A DNA stretch of 64,000 bases from Methylorubrum thiocyanatum (GCA_014138645.1 JACJIB010000002.1:372001-436000); one strand, 5' to 3'; shown: positions 49,760 through 59,848, numbered from the stretch's first letter. The notes: generated by a model not told the origin, from the sequence alone. Numbers and translations: made by a program.

Positions 49760-51226
49760 ATGACCCGCGCCCTGATGATCCAGGGGACCGGGTCCGATGT
49801 CGGCAAGTCGCTGCTGGTGGCGGGGCTTGCCCGCGCCTTCACCCGGCGCGGGCTGAGGGTGCGTCCGTTCAAGCCGCAGAACATGTCGAACAACGCTGCC
49901 GTCACCGCCGATGGCGGCGAGATCGGGCGCGCCCAGGCCCTCCAGGCTCGCGCCGCGCGGGTCGCGCCCTCCGTCCACATGAACCCGGTGCTGCTCAAGC
50001 CCCAGAGCGAGATCGGCGCGCAGGTGGTGGTGCAAGGGCGGATGATCGGCACGGCCCGGGCGCGGGATTATCAGGCCTGGAAGCCGCGCCTGATGGAATC
50101 CGTCCTCGATAGTTTCGAGCGCCTGCGCGCGGACTCCGACCTCGTGCTCGTGGAGGGCGCCGGCTCGCCGGCCGAGGTGAACCTGCGCAAGGGCGACATC
50201 GCCAATATGGGGTTTGCCCGCGCGACGAACACGCCCGTGGTGATCGTCGGCGACATCGACCGCGGCGGCGTCATCGCCAGCCTCGTCGGCACGCAGGCCG
50301 TGCTGGAGCCCGCCGACGCGGCGATGATCCGCGGCTTCATCGTCAACCGCTTCCGCGGCGACCCGACCCTGTTCGCCGACGGCATGGCCCTGATCGCCGA
50401 GCGGACTGGCTGGACGCCGTTCGGCCTCGTGCCGTTCTTCCCCGAGGCCGGTCGCCTGCCGCCGGAGGATGCGGTGGCGCTCGACGTAGCCGGCGCTGGC
50501 CGCGACGGATCGGTGCCGTTGATCGCGGTCCTGCGCTTCCCCCACATCGCCAATTTCGACGACCTCGACCCGCTGCGGCAGGAGCCCGGCGTCGCCGTCG
50601 CCTTCGTCCCCCCCGGCGAGCCGATCCCGGCCGAGGCCGACCTGATCGTCCTTCCGGGTTCGAAGACCACGATCGACGACCTCGATTTCCTGCGGGCGCA
50701 GGGCTGGGACATCGACATCCGCGCGCATCTGCGCCGCGGCCGGCGGGTGCTCGGCCTGTGCGGCGGCTATCAGATGCTCGGGCGCGCCATCGCCGATCCG
50801 CAGGGGATCGAGGGTGCGCCGCGCGCGCTCCCGGGCCTCGGCCTGCTCGATATCGAGACGGTGATGACGGCCGAGAAACGCCTCGTCGCCGTCACCGGCA
50901 CGACGCTGGCCGATGACGAGCCCTTCTCCGGCTACGAGATGCATGTCGGCGACACGACCGGCCCGGACGCTGCCCGCCCCTTCCTGCGCTTCGCCGATGG
51001 CCGGGCTGACGGAGCGGTCTCGGCTGACGGGCTCGTGGCCGGCACCTATGTCCACGGCCTGTTCGCGAACGACCGACAGCGCGCGGCCTGGCTCGCCCGG
51101 CTCGGCGCGGCGCCGGGGCTGACCAACTACGAGGCCGGGATCGAGGCGGTGCTCGACCGATTCGCCGACCACCTCGAAGCGCATCTGGATTGCGACGGGC
51201 TGCTCCGCCTCTGCCGGCCTCTCTGA
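49760..51226 (+). CDS. cobQ: Cobyric acid synthase
   Basis: The product has 488 residues. The N-terminal synthetase domain has a P-loop ([20 protein letters not shown]) and [12 protein letters not shown]; the C-terminal glutamine amidotransferase domain has its Cys in [12 protein letters not shown] and His in [10 protein letters not shown]. It amidates four carboxylates of adenosylcobyrinic acid a,c-diamide. The frame is open far upstream across cobK, but the ATG at 49760 is where homology begins and GGAAGGA precedes it. Confidence 0.96.
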   Translation: MTRALMIQGTGSDVGKSLLVAGLARAFTRRGLRVRPFKPQNMSNNAAVTADGGEIGRAQALQARAARVAPSVHMNPVLLKPQSEIGAQVVVQGRMIGTARARDYQAWKPRLMESVLDSFERLRADSDLVLVEGAGSPAEVNLRKGDIANMGFARATNTPVVIVGDIDRGGVIASLVGTQAVLEPADAAMIRGFIVNRFRGDPTLFADGMALIAERTGWTPFGLVPFFPEAGRLPPEDAVALDVAGAGRDGSVPLIAVLRFPHIANFDDLDPLRQEPGVAVAFVPPGEPIPAEADLIVLPGSKTTIDDLDFLRAQGWDIDIRAHLRRGRRVLGLCGGYQMLGRAIADPQGIEGAPRALPGLGLLDIETVMTAEKRLVAVTGTTLADDEPFSGYEMHVGDTTGPDAARPFLRFADGRADGAVSADGLVAGTYVHGLFANDRQRAAWLARLGAAPGLTNYEAGIEAVLDRFADHLEAHLDCDGLLRLCRPL

Positions 51227-51246
51227 AGTCGCGCGCGAAAAGCGTT

Positions 51247-52248
51247 TCAACGGCCGAAGGTGAGCCAGAGCCCGGCGCCGGAGGCGCTCAGGGTGAACAG
51301 AAGCGCGCAGGCCGTGCGATAGAGCTTGAGCGCCCGCACGATGTCGTCGGGTGTGGCCTCGGCCCGCCCATCGCCCATCCAGGCGTCCTCGACGCGAGTC
51401 TCACCGTAGATGCGCGGGCCCGCGAGGCGCAGGCCCAGCGCACCCGCCATCGCCGCCTCGGGCCAGCCGGCATTGGGCGAGCGGTGGCGGCCGGCATCGC
51501 GCCGGATCGCCCGCCACGCGCCGGTGGCCGAGACGTCCCGGCTGAGCGCCGCCGACACGATCAGCAGCCCGGCGGTGAGCCGCGAGGCCGGCAGGTTGAC
51601 GAGGTCGTCGAGCCGGGCCGAGGCCCAGCCATAGGCCTCGTAGCGCGGGGTGCGGTGGCCGACCATGCTGTCGGCGGTGTTGATCGCCTTGTAGAGCGCC
51701 CCGCCGGTGAGCCCGCCGGCACCGATCCAGAAGGCGGGGGCGACGATGCCGTCGGAGAAGTTTTCGGCCAAGCTCTCGATCGCCGCCCGGCAAACGGCCG
51801 CCTCGTCCAGGCTCTCCGGATTGCGGCCGACGATCATCGAGACCGCCGCCCGGCCGCCGCTCACTCCCTCCGTCCGCAGGGCGGCGGAGACGCGCCGAAC
51901 ATGGACGAACAGGCTGCGCTGCGCCGGCAGGCTCGCGGCGAGCAGCGCCAGGAGCACCAGACCGGCCCCGTGGCCGGCGAGCGCGGCGAGCGCGGTCAGG
52001 CCGAGGGAAAGAGCGGCGGTCACGGCAAGCAGCAGCCCCAGCCCCAGGATCCCGCCGAGCCGGCGCGCGGTGCCGCTGCCCCGGTTCAGACGCCGTTCCA
52101 GTGCGGCGATCAACCGGCCGATCCAGGTGACAGGGTGACCGAGCGCCCTGTACAGGCCGTCCGGATAGCCCGCCACGGCCTCGATCAGCAGGGCGAGCGC
52201 CAGGATGCCGAGAGCGTCGGGCGGATGGGTCAGGGCGATCCAGGGCAT
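51247..52248 (-). CDS. cbiB: Adenosylcobinamide-phosphate synthase (CbiB/CobD type)
   Basis: The product has 333 residues with several membrane segments. Family motifs: AGYPDGLYRALGHPVTWIGR, VSMIVGRNPESLDEAAVCRA, IESLAENFSDGIVAPAFW and NTADSMVGHRTPRYEAYGWA. It joins (R)-1-amino-2-propanol O-phosphate to cobyric acid at the membrane. It is convergent with cobQ and divergent from cobC, whose product makes its amine substrate. Confidence 0.95.
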   Translation of the reverse strand: MPWIALTHPPDALGILALALLIEAVAGYPDGLYRALGHPVTWIGRLIAALERRLNRGSGTARRLGGILGLGLLLAVTAALSLGLTALAALAGHGAGLVLLALLAASLPAQRSLFVHVRRVSAALRTEGVSGGRAAVSMIVGRNPESLDEAAVCRAAIESLAENFSDGIVAPAFWIGAGGLTGGALYKAINTADSMVGHRTPRYEAYGWASARLDDLVNLPASRLTAGLLIVSAALSRDVSATGAWRAIRRDAGRHRSPNAGWPEAAMAGALGLRLAGPRIYGETRVEDAWMGDGRAEATPDDIVRALKLYRTACALLFTLSASGAGLWLTFGR

Positions 52249-52307
52249 CGTCGGTCAGGGTCGGGATGGAAGGGCGCGGGGTGCGGGCGGACGGTTCGGA
52301 GGGCGCG

Positions 52308-53291
52308 ATGGCCGATGGCGGGATCACCCATGACACCATCGTGCATGGAGGCGATCTCGACGCGGCCCGCCGGCTGTTTCCGGGCGCGCCCGAGCCGTGG
52401 ATCGACCTCTCGACCGGCATCAACCCGGTGCCCTATCCGCTGCCGCCGCTCATAGCCAGTGCCTTGCACCGCCTGCCCTCCCCCGGCGACCTCGCCCGGC
52501 TCAAGGCTGCGGCGGCTGCGGCCTACGGCGCGCCGGGACCGGACCATGTCGCCGCCGCGCCCGGCACCCAGATCCTGATCGAAACCCTGCCGCGGCTCCT
52601 GCCGCGCTCCCGCGTCGCGGTGGTCGGTCCGACCTATGCCGAGCACGCCGCCGCCTGGACCCGCTCCGGCCACGCGGTGCGGATGGTGGCCGATCCGGCC
52701 GAGGCCGAGGGCGCCGAGGTTCTGGTCGCGGTGAGCCCCAACAATCCCGACGGGCGCGTGTTCTCGCCCGCCGCGCTGGCGCGCGCCGCCGGCGGCGGCC
52801 TCGTCGTCCTCGATCAAGCCTTCGCCGATCTGGAGCCCGTGGAGGCCGCGACACCGGGACCTGCCTTCGTGATCCTGCGCTCCTTCGGCAAGACCTACGG
52901 TCTCGCGGGGCTGCGGCTCGGTTTCGCGCTCGCCGAGCCGGCGCTGGCGCGTCGCCTCGAATCCGCGCTCGGCCCGTGGGCGGTCTCGGGTCCGGCCATC
53001 GCCGCGGGCTGCGCCGCGCTGCCCGACGCGGAATGGCGCCGCGAGGCTGCCGCCGCGCGGGGGCAGGATGCGGCGCGCCTCGACCGCATGATCGCCCGGG
53101 CCGGGGGACGGGTCGTCGGCGGCACGGCCCTGTTCCGCACGGCGGATTTCCCCGACGCACCGGGTCTCTACCGGGCGCTTGGCGAGGCCGGGATCTATGT
53201 GCGGCGCTTCCCCGGGGCGCCGGAGCGGCTGCGCTTCGGCCTGCCGCCCGACAAGGCGGCGTGGTGCCGTCTCTCGCGGGTGCTGCGGTAG
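52308..53291 (+). CDS. cobC: L-threonine-O-3-phosphate decarboxylase (CobC/CobD type)
   Basis: The product has 327 residues of fold-type I PLP enzymes close to histidinol-phosphate aminotransferase. WIDLSTGINPVPYPLPP starts the domain, SPNNPDGRVFS and VLDQAFADL follow, and the PLP Lys is Lys195 in SFGKTYGLAGLRLGF. It makes (R)-1-amino-2-propanol phosphate for the corrin side chain. Start ATG 52308 is 5 nt after GGAGG; an earlier ATG at 52266 lacks one. Confidence 0.92.
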   Translation: MADGGITHDTIVHGGDLDAARRLFPGAPEPWIDLSTGINPVPYPLPPLIASALHRLPSPGDLARLKAAAAAAYGAPGPDHVAAAPGTQILIETLPRLLPRSRVAVVGPTYAEHAAAWTRSGHAVRMVADPAEAEGAEVLVAVSPNNPDGRVFSPAALARAAGGGLVVLDQAFADLEPVEAATPGPAFVILRSFGKTYGLAGLRLGFALAEPALARRLESALGPWAVSGPAIAAGCAALPDAEWRREAAAARGQDAARLDRMIARAGGRVVGGTALFRTADFPDAPGLYRALGEAGIYVRRFPGAPERLRFGLPPDKAAWCRLSRVLR

Positions 53292-53298
53292 GCTGCGG

Positions 53299-54483
53299 TC
53301 AGGCCGGCCTGGCCCTGCCGCCGAGCCAGGACACTGCGAGCGCGGCCAGCGCGAAGACGCCGCCGACGGCACAGACGCCGGGCCAGCCCGCGAGGAGGAA
53401 GGCCCGCGAGCCGAGGAAGGCGCCCGCCGCCCCGCCGATGAAGATGGCGGTGAACAGCACGGTGTTGATCCGCCCGCGGGCGCCGGGCGCGAGGGCGTAG
53501 GCGCGGGTCTGGTTGGCGATCAGCGCGCCGTTGATGCCGATATCGAGGAGCAGGACGCCGACGGCGATGGCGATGAGCGAGACCTGCCCGGCGAGCGCCA
53601 GCACCGCGAAGGCCGCCGCGACCAGGACGCTTCCGAGGATCACCACCGGGCGGGCGCCGCGCCGGTCGCTGTAGCGGCCGGAATACGGGGCGATCAGGGC
53701 GCCCGCGACCCCGATGACGCCGAACAGCCCCGCCCCCGCCGCAGTGAGGTCGAAGGGCGGAGCCTCGACGAGGAGCGCCAGGGTCGCCCAGAACGCGTTG
53801 AAGCTCGCGAACAGCAGCGCCTGCGACAGGCTGGCATTGCGTAAGATGGGCTGACTGCGCACCAGATGCAGCAGCGAGAGCATCAGGGCGCGATAGCGCA
53901 GGCGCTGCTTCGGCGCGCTGCGCGGCAGGGTGCGCCAGGCCACCCCGGCCATGGCGAGGGCGAGGCCTGCGGCGGCGAAGAACACCGCGCGCCAGCCATA
54001 TTGCGCACCGACGAACCCGCTGGCGGTGCGGGCGAGCAGGATGCCGGACAGCAATCCGGTCATCACGCCGCCGACGATCCGCCCCCGGCTCGCATCGGGC
54101 GCGAGTTCGGCGGCGAAGGGCACCGCCTGCTGCGCGGCGCAGGCGAGCACGCCGATGACGAGGCTTGCGGCGGCAAGCACGGTCAGGTTGGGGCTGAGCG
54201 CCGCGGCCACCAGGGCGACGGCGAGCCCGAGCAACTGCCAGACGATCAGGTCGCGCCGCGGCAGGGCATCGCCCAGGGGCACGAGGAACAGGATGCCGAG
54301 GCCGTAGCCGACGAGGCTGGCCGTCGGTACCAGCAGCGCCGCCCGCTCGCCGAACTCTGCGACCAAGACCGCGAGCAGCGGCTGGTTGTAGTAGATGTTC
54401 GCGACCGCCCCACCTGCGATCAGCGTGAGCCCGATGCGCGTCGCCGGGGCAAGGGCGCGGTGGCCGCTGATATCGCCGCTCAT
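53299..54483 (-). CDS. MFS transporter (drug-efflux-like)
   Basis: The product has 394 residues and 12 predicted membrane helices. Early IYYNQPLLAVLVAEFG is a pattern seen in YgaY/YtbD-like MFS proteins; the motif A loop reads FLVPLGDALPRRDLIVWQ and again YSGRYSDRRGARPVVI in the second half, as expected for the duplicated fold. Substrate unknown. It is convergent with cobC with only 7 nt between. Confidence 0.9.
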   Translation of the reverse strand: MSGDISGHRALAPATRIGLTLIAGGAVANIYYNQPLLAVLVAEFGERAALLVPTASLVGYGLGILFLVPLGDALPRRDLIVWQLLGLAVALVAAALSPNLTVLAAASLVIGVLACAAQQAVPFAAELAPDASRGRIVGGVMTGLLSGILLARTASGFVGAQYGWRAVFFAAAGLALAMAGVAWRTLPRSAPKQRLRYRALMLSLLHLVRSQPILRNASLSQALLFASFNAFWATLALLVEAPPFDLTAAGAGLFGVIGVAGALIAPYSGRYSDRRGARPVVILGSVLVAAAFAVLALAGQVSLIAIAVGVLLLDIGINGALIANQTRAYALAPGARGRINTVLFTAIFIGGAAGAFLGSRAFLLAGWPGVCAVGGVFALAALAVSWLGGRARPA

Positions 54484-54811
54484 GCCCGCGTAGCCCGGGG
54501 CTCGCAGGATCGGCACGGCGGGGCGCTGAGGGGCGGAATCGACGGCATGGATCGCCCCTTACGGCAGGCCGCGGCTCGGACGCCAGCCCCCGGCACGGCG
54601 GGTGCGGTCCGCAACTGTCGCGCGGCGGAGTGTCCACGGCCGTTCCCACGGCCGGCGGTAGCATGCGCGTCCAGGATCCCCATATGATGGTTTGCACGAA
54701 AAAAGGCACAGCCTTTGCAGCGGCTTGGCCGGACGGCCGTTGCGGATGCGCGTTTTCTGGCGCACATCTTCTGCGAGCGTCCGGCGGCCGCTTCAGGATA
54801 AGGAGTCGTGT
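54484..54811. other. Intergenic region
   Basis: About 330 bases between the divergent transporter and the 67-residue gene. I see no gene. An AT-rich patch near 54,680-54,720 may be a promoter for the small gene. Confidence 0.4.
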
Positions 54812-55015
54812 ATGCCGAACTACCGCGTCCAGTTTGCGAAGCAGATCCTCGGCGTTCCCTTTCCGGTTGGGTCCGTCGAAATCGCCCGCGCCCGCGATCC
54901 GGAGCGCGCCCTCCGGGCGGCGGAGATCCGATTCGCCCGGTCCCGCGGCGTGACCGATTGGCGCGAGCGGGCCGACACGGCGGATCTCGCCCCGCACGGG
55001 GAAGCGGAACTCTGA
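54812..55015 (+). CDS. Small hypothetical protein
   Basis: The product has 67 residues: MPNYRVQFAKQILGVPFPVG then SVEIARARDPERALRAAEIR. It has a good ribosome site (AAGGAG, 8 nt upstream) and compact alpha/beta pattern. No family recognised, but similar short proteins are recalled in Rhizobiales. Confidence 0.65.
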   Translation: MPNYRVQFAKQILGVPFPVGSVEIARARDPERALRAAEIRFARSRGVTDWRERADTADLAPHGEAEL

Positions 55016-55221
55016 GCCCTGCCGGCCGTCGATGGCCGGCGGCCGAGGGGCACGTGGCCCGATCCGCACGTGGAAGCGTGTCGCCGGAATGCCGTGATCC
55101 CGGCTCGAGGCTGACGTGCCACGCGCCGCATCTCTGGCGCCGACGCGGCGCTGGCCCTAGGTTCGGGTAACGGCCGAGCCTCCCATGCGTCGGCCCGGTG
55201 GATCCAAGGGCTTGTTCGGTC

Positions 55222-56631
55222 ATGGCGGCGATCTCGTTCCTCGGCGATCTCATCCAGACCATCAGCGACCGCGGCCGCGATCTCATCGGTCTCGCCCGCA
55301 CCGATCTGGCGCGGACGGCAAGCGCGACGGATCTCGCTCGCCTCTGCGAGGATCTGATCTCCCGGCGCGGCGAGGCCTCCGGGGTGGCGCTGGCCCGGCT
55401 GATCCTCGATCGCTACGCCAGCTTCCCCGAGGGCGAGCGCCTCGCCTTCCTCGAACTCGTCGCGACCGAGTTCGGTGCCGACCACGACGCGGTCGATGCG
55501 GCGATCGCGGCCTACCGGGCCGAGCCGACTCGCGCCCGCCTCGGCCGGCTGCACGATGCGGCCGAGCCCCGCTCTCAGGAACTGATCCGCCGCCTCAACC
55601 TCGCCCGCGGCGGTACCCTGGCGCTGGTGCGGATGCGCGAGGACCTGTTCGCCCTGCGCAAGCACCTGAAGGACCGGGGCGCCGCCCCCGAGACGATCGA
55701 CGCCGCGGTGAGCCTCGACAGCGATTTCGAGCACCTGTTCGCCTCGTGGTTCAACCGGGGCTTCTTGGTGCTGCGCCACATCGACTGGTCCACGCCGGCC
55801 CACATCCTCGAGAAGATCATCCGCTACGAGGCGGTCCACGAGATCGCCGATTGGGACGAACTGCGCCGCCGCATCGAGCCGACGGATCGGCGCTGCTTCG
55901 CCTTCTTCCACCCCGCCCTGCTCGACGAGCCGCTGATCTTCGTCGAGGTGGCGCTCACGAACGCCATCGCTCCGGCAATCCAGCCAATTCTCGCCGACGG
56001 GCGCCAGCCGGTGCCGGCACGGACCGCCACCACCGCGATCTTCTACTCGATCTCGAACTGCCAGAAGGGTCTGGCCGGCGTCACCTTCGGCAACTTCCTC
56101 ATCAAGCAGGTCGTGGAGGATCTCGCCCGCGAAATCCCCTCGCTCAAGACCTTCGTCACCCTCTCGCCCGTGCCCGGCTTCCGCACCTGGCTCGACCGGG
56201 AGCGCGGCGCCGACGCGCCGCAGGGCCTGACGCGGGAGGACGTCGAGACCCTGCGCCTGCTCGAATCCGACGATTGGCGCAGCGACAAGGCCAAGTGCGA
56301 GGCCGTGCGGCGCGCCATGCTGCCGGCGGCGGCCGCCTACTTCCTGCGCGCCAAGAACGAGCGGGGCCGCCCACTCGACCCGGTCGCCCGCTTCCATCTC
56401 GGCAACGGCGCCCGGCTGGAGCGGATGAACTTCCTCGGCGACACCTCGAAGAAGGGCCTGAAGCAGTCCTACGGCCTGATGGTGAACTACCTCTACGACC
56501 TCTCGGCGATCGAGAAGAACCACGAGACCTACGTCAATCTCGGCACGGTCGCGACCTCCTCGGCGGTCAGCCGCGAGTTGCGTTCCAACCTGCCGCCGCC
56601 GCGGGCGGTGGTGCTGGCCGAGGCGGGTTGA
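55222..56631 (+). CDS. mcd: Malonyl-CoA decarboxylase
   Basis: The product has 469 residues. An N-terminal helical domain (about 1-190) is followed by the GNAT-like catalytic domain with VEVALTNAIAPAIQ, the catalytic Ser315 in FVTLSPVPGFRTW and His392 in ARFHLGNGARLERMNF. It converts malonyl-CoA to acetyl-CoA and CO2. With accA 1.5 kb downstream on the same strand it marks both directions of the acetyl-CoA/malonyl-CoA node. Start ATG 55222; an upstream TTG/GTG extension at 55198 is not conserved. Confidence 0.94.
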   Translation: MAAISFLGDLIQTISDRGRDLIGLARTDLARTASATDLARLCEDLISRRGEASGVALARLILDRYASFPEGERLAFLELVATEFGADHDAVDAAIAAYRAEPTRARLGRLHDAAEPRSQELIRRLNLARGGTLALVRMREDLFALRKHLKDRGAAPETIDAAVSLDSDFEHLFASWFNRGFLVLRHIDWSTPAHILEKIIRYEAVHEIADWDELRRRIEPTDRRCFAFFHPALLDEPLIFVEVALTNAIAPAIQPILADGRQPVPARTATTAIFYSISNCQKGLAGVTFGNFLIKQVVEDLAREIPSLKTFVTLSPVPGFRTWLDRERGADAPQGLTREDVETLRLLESDDWRSDKAKCEAVRRAMLPAAAAYFLRAKNERGRPLDPVARFHLGNGARLERMNFLGDTSKKGLKQSYGLMVNYLYDLSAIEKNHETYVNLGTVATSSAVSRELRSNLPPPRAVVLAEAG

Positions 56632-56676
56632 GCCTCCGTTTCCAGCAGCTCGAATGCCGGTTTTTCGCTGCGGCGC

Positions 56677-56701
56677 GGGACCGATCCCGTCCTCGCACGT
56701 T
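56677..56701 (+). promoter_or_regulatory. Possible EcfG-type general-stress promoter
   Basis: GGGAC, 16 nt, CGTT differs at one position from the EcfG consensus GGAAC-N16/17-CGTT. It ends 63 nt before the CsbD-family start codon, a gene class usually under this sigma factor. Confidence 0.45.
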
Positions 56702-56764
56702 CTCCTGTCCGACGCCCGCCCGAACTCTCAAGGTGGCGGGCTTGGGAAGAACAGGAGTTCCGCC

Positions 56765-57121
56765 ATGGTTGATACGGATCGCATCGTCGGCACCGCGAAG
56801 GATCTCGGCGGACGGGCGCAGGGCACGATCGGCGATGCCGTCGGTTCTGACCGTGATTCGCTCGAAGGCCGCTACCGGGAGGCCGAGGGCCGGGCGCAGC
56901 GCCTCTACGGCCAGGCGAAGGATACCGTGCGCGATATCGCCGACGACGTCGGCGGCTACGCCGAGGACGCCTATGACCGCGTCAGCCGCCACGGCGGCAC
57001 CTATCTGCGCGACGGACGCGAGCGGGTCGAGACGCAGGTCGGCGAGAACCCGTTCCTCGCCCTGCTGATCGCCGGCGCCGTCGGCTACGGCCTCGCCCTG
57101 CTGCTGCATTCGCGCCGCTGA
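56765..57121 (+). CDS. CsbD-like stress-response protein with membrane anchor
   Basis: The product has 118 residues. The CsbD pattern is in IVGTAKDLGGRAQGTIGDAV and LEGRYREAEGRAQRLYGQAK; a helical middle part leads to a C-terminal membrane helix (NPFLALLIAGAVGYGLALLL) as in ElaB/YgaM-like proteins. Such proteins accumulate in stress or stationary phase; the anchor suggests inner-membrane location. Start ATG 56765 follows AACAGGAGTTCCGCC. Confidence 0.82.
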   Translation: MVDTDRIVGTAKDLGGRAQGTIGDAVGSDRDSLEGRYREAEGRAQRLYGQAKDTVRDIADDVGGYAEDAYDRVSRHGGTYLRDGRERVETQVGENPFLALLIAGAVGYGLALLLHSRR

Positions 57122-57176
57122 GCGGAAGGGAGCGGAGCGCCGCGGGACCGCCGCGCTCCGCGCATCGCGGGTGGCG

Positions 57177-57962
57177 CTACTGCGCCGTCCAGCCGCCATC
57201 CATGGCGATGTTGGCGCCGGTGATCTGGCTGGCGCTGTCCGAGCTCAGGAACACGGCGAGCGCGGCGACCTGATCGACGGTGACGAATTCCTTGGTCGGC
57301 TGCGCCTTGAGCAGCACGTCCTCGATCACCTGCTCCTTGGTCATCCCGCGCGCCTTCATCGTGTCCGGGATCTGGTTCTCGACGAGGGGGGTCCAGACAT
57401 AGCCGGGCGAGATGCAGTTCACGGTGATGCCGTGGGTGGCGAGTTCCAGCGCCGCGGTCTTGGTCAGTCCGACGATCCCGTGCTTGGCGGCGACATAGGC
57501 CGACTTGTAGGGCGAGGCGACCATCGAGTGCGCCGAGGCGGTGTTGATGACCCGGCCCCAGCCCTTCGCCTTCATGTGCGGCACGGCGGCGCGCAGGGTG
57601 TGGAAGGCCGAGGAGAGGTTCAGCGCGATGATCTGGTCCCACTTCTCGACCGGGAACTCCTCGATCGGCGCGACGTACTGCACGCCCGCATTGTTCACGA
57701 GGATGTCGACGCTGCCGAACGTCTCGACCGAGAGCGCGATCAGGCCACCGATCGCGTCGGACTTGGTGAGGTCGGCGGGCGAGTAGGCCGCCTTGACGCC
57801 GAACTCGCTCTCGATGGCGCTGCGGGTCCGCTCGATCTCCTCGGGCTTGCCGAAGCCGTTGAGGACGACGTTCGCGCCCTCCTTGGCAAAGCCCCGGGCG
57901 ATGGCGAGGCCGATGCCGCTCGTCGATCCGGTGACGACGGCGGCTTTCCCTTTCAGGCTCAT
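57177..57962 (-). CDS. bdhA: 3-hydroxybutyrate dehydrogenase (SDR)
   Basis: The product has 261 residues: NAD-binding TGSTSGIG (11-18), NNAG (90-93), catalytic Ser143 in INTASAHSMVAS, Tyr156 and Lys160 in SAYVAAK. The insert ENQIPDTMKARGMTKEQVI and the end ITGANIAMDGGWTAQ are typical of D-3-hydroxybutyrate dehydrogenases, which oxidise 3-hydroxybutyrate to acetoacetate in polyhydroxybutyrate turnover. A generic SDR remains possible but the match over the lid helix is good. Confidence 0.92.
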   Translation of the reverse strand: MSLKGKAAVVTGSTSGIGLAIARGFAKEGANVVLNGFGKPEEIERTRSAIESEFGVKAAYSPADLTKSDAIGGLIALSVETFGSVDILVNNAGVQYVAPIEEFPVEKWDQIIALNLSSAFHTLRAAVPHMKAKGWGRVINTASAHSMVASPYKSAYVAAKHGIVGLTKTAALELATHGITVNCISPGYVWTPLVENQIPDTMKARGMTKEQVIEDVLLKAQPTKEFVTVDQVAALAVFLSSDSASQITGANIAMDGGWTAQ

Positions 57963-58163
57963 GAATTCCCTCCGGTTCGCGGGCCGCGCGGACCCTCTCG
58001 CCTCAGGGCTTGCCCCAACCCTGCCGCGAAGTCGATCTTGCTGCGCCGCACGCTCTGACGCAAAGCGGCGGTTGACACCCATGCCCGCTTCCCCGAACAC
58101 CTCGCCCGGCCGCCGGGCCGGGCAAGGGATCGGCTGCCGAACAGGAAGTTGGACCGACGATCG

Positions 58164-59126
58164 ATGGCGGTGATGCGCTCCTATCTCGACTTCGAGAAGC
58201 CCGTGGCGGAACTCGAAGCGAAGCTCGAGGAACTCAAGGCCCTGGGCCAGCGTGACGGCGCCGTCTCGATCAGCGAGGAGGTCGGGCGCCTCGAAGGCAA
58301 GGCCGCCCAGGCCCTCGCCGAGATCTACGCCGCCCTGACCCCGTGGCAGAAGACGCAGGTCGCCCGCCACCCGCAGCGGCCGCATTTCGTCGATTACTGC
58401 GCGGGCCTCATCGAAGAATTCACGCCGCTGGCCGGTGACCGCAGCTTCGGCGAGGACGAGGCGATCCTGGGTGGTTTCGGGCGCTTCCGCGGCCGCCCGG
58501 TCTGCGTGCTCGGCCAGGAGAAGGGGGCCACGACCGAGGCCCGGCTGCGGCACAATTTCGGGATGGCGCGGCCGGAGGGCTACCGCAAGGCCGTGCGCCT
58601 GATGGAGACCGCCGATCGCTTCGGCCTGCCGGTCCTCGCCTTCGTCGACACCGCCGGCGCCTTCCCCGGTATCGAAGCGGAGGAGCGCGGCCAGGCCGAG
58701 GCCATCGCCCGCTCGACGGAAGCCTGCCTCGCGCTCGGCGTCCCCAACGTCGCCCTCGTCATCGGCGAGGGCGGCTCGGGCGGCGCCATCGCGATCGCCA
58801 CCGCCAACACCGTGCTGATGATGGAGCACGCGATCTACAGCGTGATCTCGCCGGAGGGGGCCGCCTCGATCCTGTGGCGCGACCAGGGCCGCGCCCACGA
58901 CGCCGCCACCGCCATGAAGATCACCGCGCAGGATCTGCTGCGGCTCGGCATCATCGATGCCATCGTGCCGGAGGCCACCGGCGGCGCGCACCGCGACCGA
59001 CAGGCGGCGCTCGACGCGGCCGGCGACGCCATCGCCCGCGCGCTGGCCGAGTTCGAGGGTCTCGGCCGCGACGAGATCCGCGACCGCCGCGCGCAAAAGT
59101 TCCTCGAGATCGGCCGGAAGCTGTGA
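58164..59126 (+). CDS. accA: Acetyl-CoA carboxylase carboxyltransferase subunit alpha
   Basis: The product has 320 residues: an N-terminal coiled segment (SYLDFEKPVAELEAKLEELK), then the crotonase-fold part with GQEKGATTEARLRHNFGMAR, FVDTAGAFPGIEAEERGQAE and the oxyanion Gly pairs in VIGEGGSGGAIAIATANTVL. It transfers CO2 from biotin to acetyl-CoA with AccD. Start ATG 58164 or 58173 (MRSYLDFEKP) are both possible. The stop overlaps the next gene (GTGA). Confidence 0.96.
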   Translation: MAVMRSYLDFEKPVAELEAKLEELKALGQRDGAVSISEEVGRLEGKAAQALAEIYAALTPWQKTQVARHPQRPHFVDYCAGLIEEFTPLAGDRSFGEDEAILGGFGRFRGRPVCVLGQEKGATTEARLRHNFGMARPEGYRKAVRLMETADRFGLPVLAFVDTAGAFPGIEAEERGQAEAIARSTEACLALGVPNVALVIGEGGSGGAIAIATANTVLMMEHAIYSVISPEGAASILWRDQGRAHDAATAMKITAQDLLRLGIIDAIVPEATGGAHRDRQAALDAAGDAIARALAEFEGLGRDEIRDRRAQKFLEIGRKL

Positions 59127-59848
59127 CGCGGGGCTTCGGCGCGGGCCTGCTCGACGGCCTGCGCCGCCTCGGCCGGCGCGACACCCGCGAGCCCGGCCCC
59201 GTCAATCACATCTCGCTCGGCAGCCACTGCCACACCGCGCAGATCCTGAAGGGGCTCGGCCTGCGTACGTGGTCGGCGCCCTTCGACTGGATCTTCTCCT
59301 CGCCGGGAATGGTGCGCGACTGTCTCGCCGACGATTTCTCGGCGCTGCTCGACCGGCGCCAGTACGAGAGCACGCCGCTCTCCGAGCGGCGGGTGCCCGA
59401 CGAGACCCGCTGCCGCCACCTGCTCTATCGTGAACGCCACGCGATCCCGTTCGTGTTCAACCACCACGATCCGGCGACCAGCGACGAGGATTACCGCTTC
59501 CTCGCAGCCGGCGTGCGGCGGCTGCGTGCAGCGCTGGACCGGCCCGGCACCCGCAACCGCTTCTACCTGATGACGGCGCTCCCCACCGAGGCGGCGACGG
59601 TCGAGGCCATCCGCGACGCGCTGACGGCACGGGGCGCGGCGCGCGGTGCCGACAACCACCTGACGATGCTCCACCTGGATCAGAGCGAGCAGCGGGCCGC
59701 GACCGTCATCGCCCGCGAGCCGCATCTCGACTGGCTCAAGCTGGAGATTTGCTCGTCCTCGATCGGCCTGCGCTTCGCCGACCCGGCCGATGACGCCTTC
59801 GTGAAGGACCGGGTGCGGGAATGCGGACGATTTCCCGCGGAACCGTGA
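59123..59848 (+). CDS. DUF1796 protein, putative papain-like cysteine peptidase
   Basis: The product has 241 residues from a GTG overlapping the accA stop. The family opening NHISLGSHCHTAQILKGLGL and APFDWIFSSPGMVRDCLADD is DUF1796, proposed to be papain-like. The Cys in GSHCHTAQ is the likely nucleophile and a His lies in FVFNHHDP. Substrates are unknown. Translational coupling to accA is visible but a functional link is not. Confidence 0.8.
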   Translation: MTRGFGAGLLDGLRRLGRRDTREPGPVNHISLGSHCHTAQILKGLGLRTWSAPFDWIFSSPGMVRDCLADDFSALLDRRQYESTPLSERRVPDETRCRHLLYRERHAIPFVFNHHDPATSDEDYRFLAAGVRRLRAALDRPGTRNRFYLMTALPTEAATVEAIRDALTARGAARGADNHLTMLHLDQSEQRAATVIAREPHLDWLKLEICSSSIGLRFADPADDAFVKDRVRECGRFPAEP

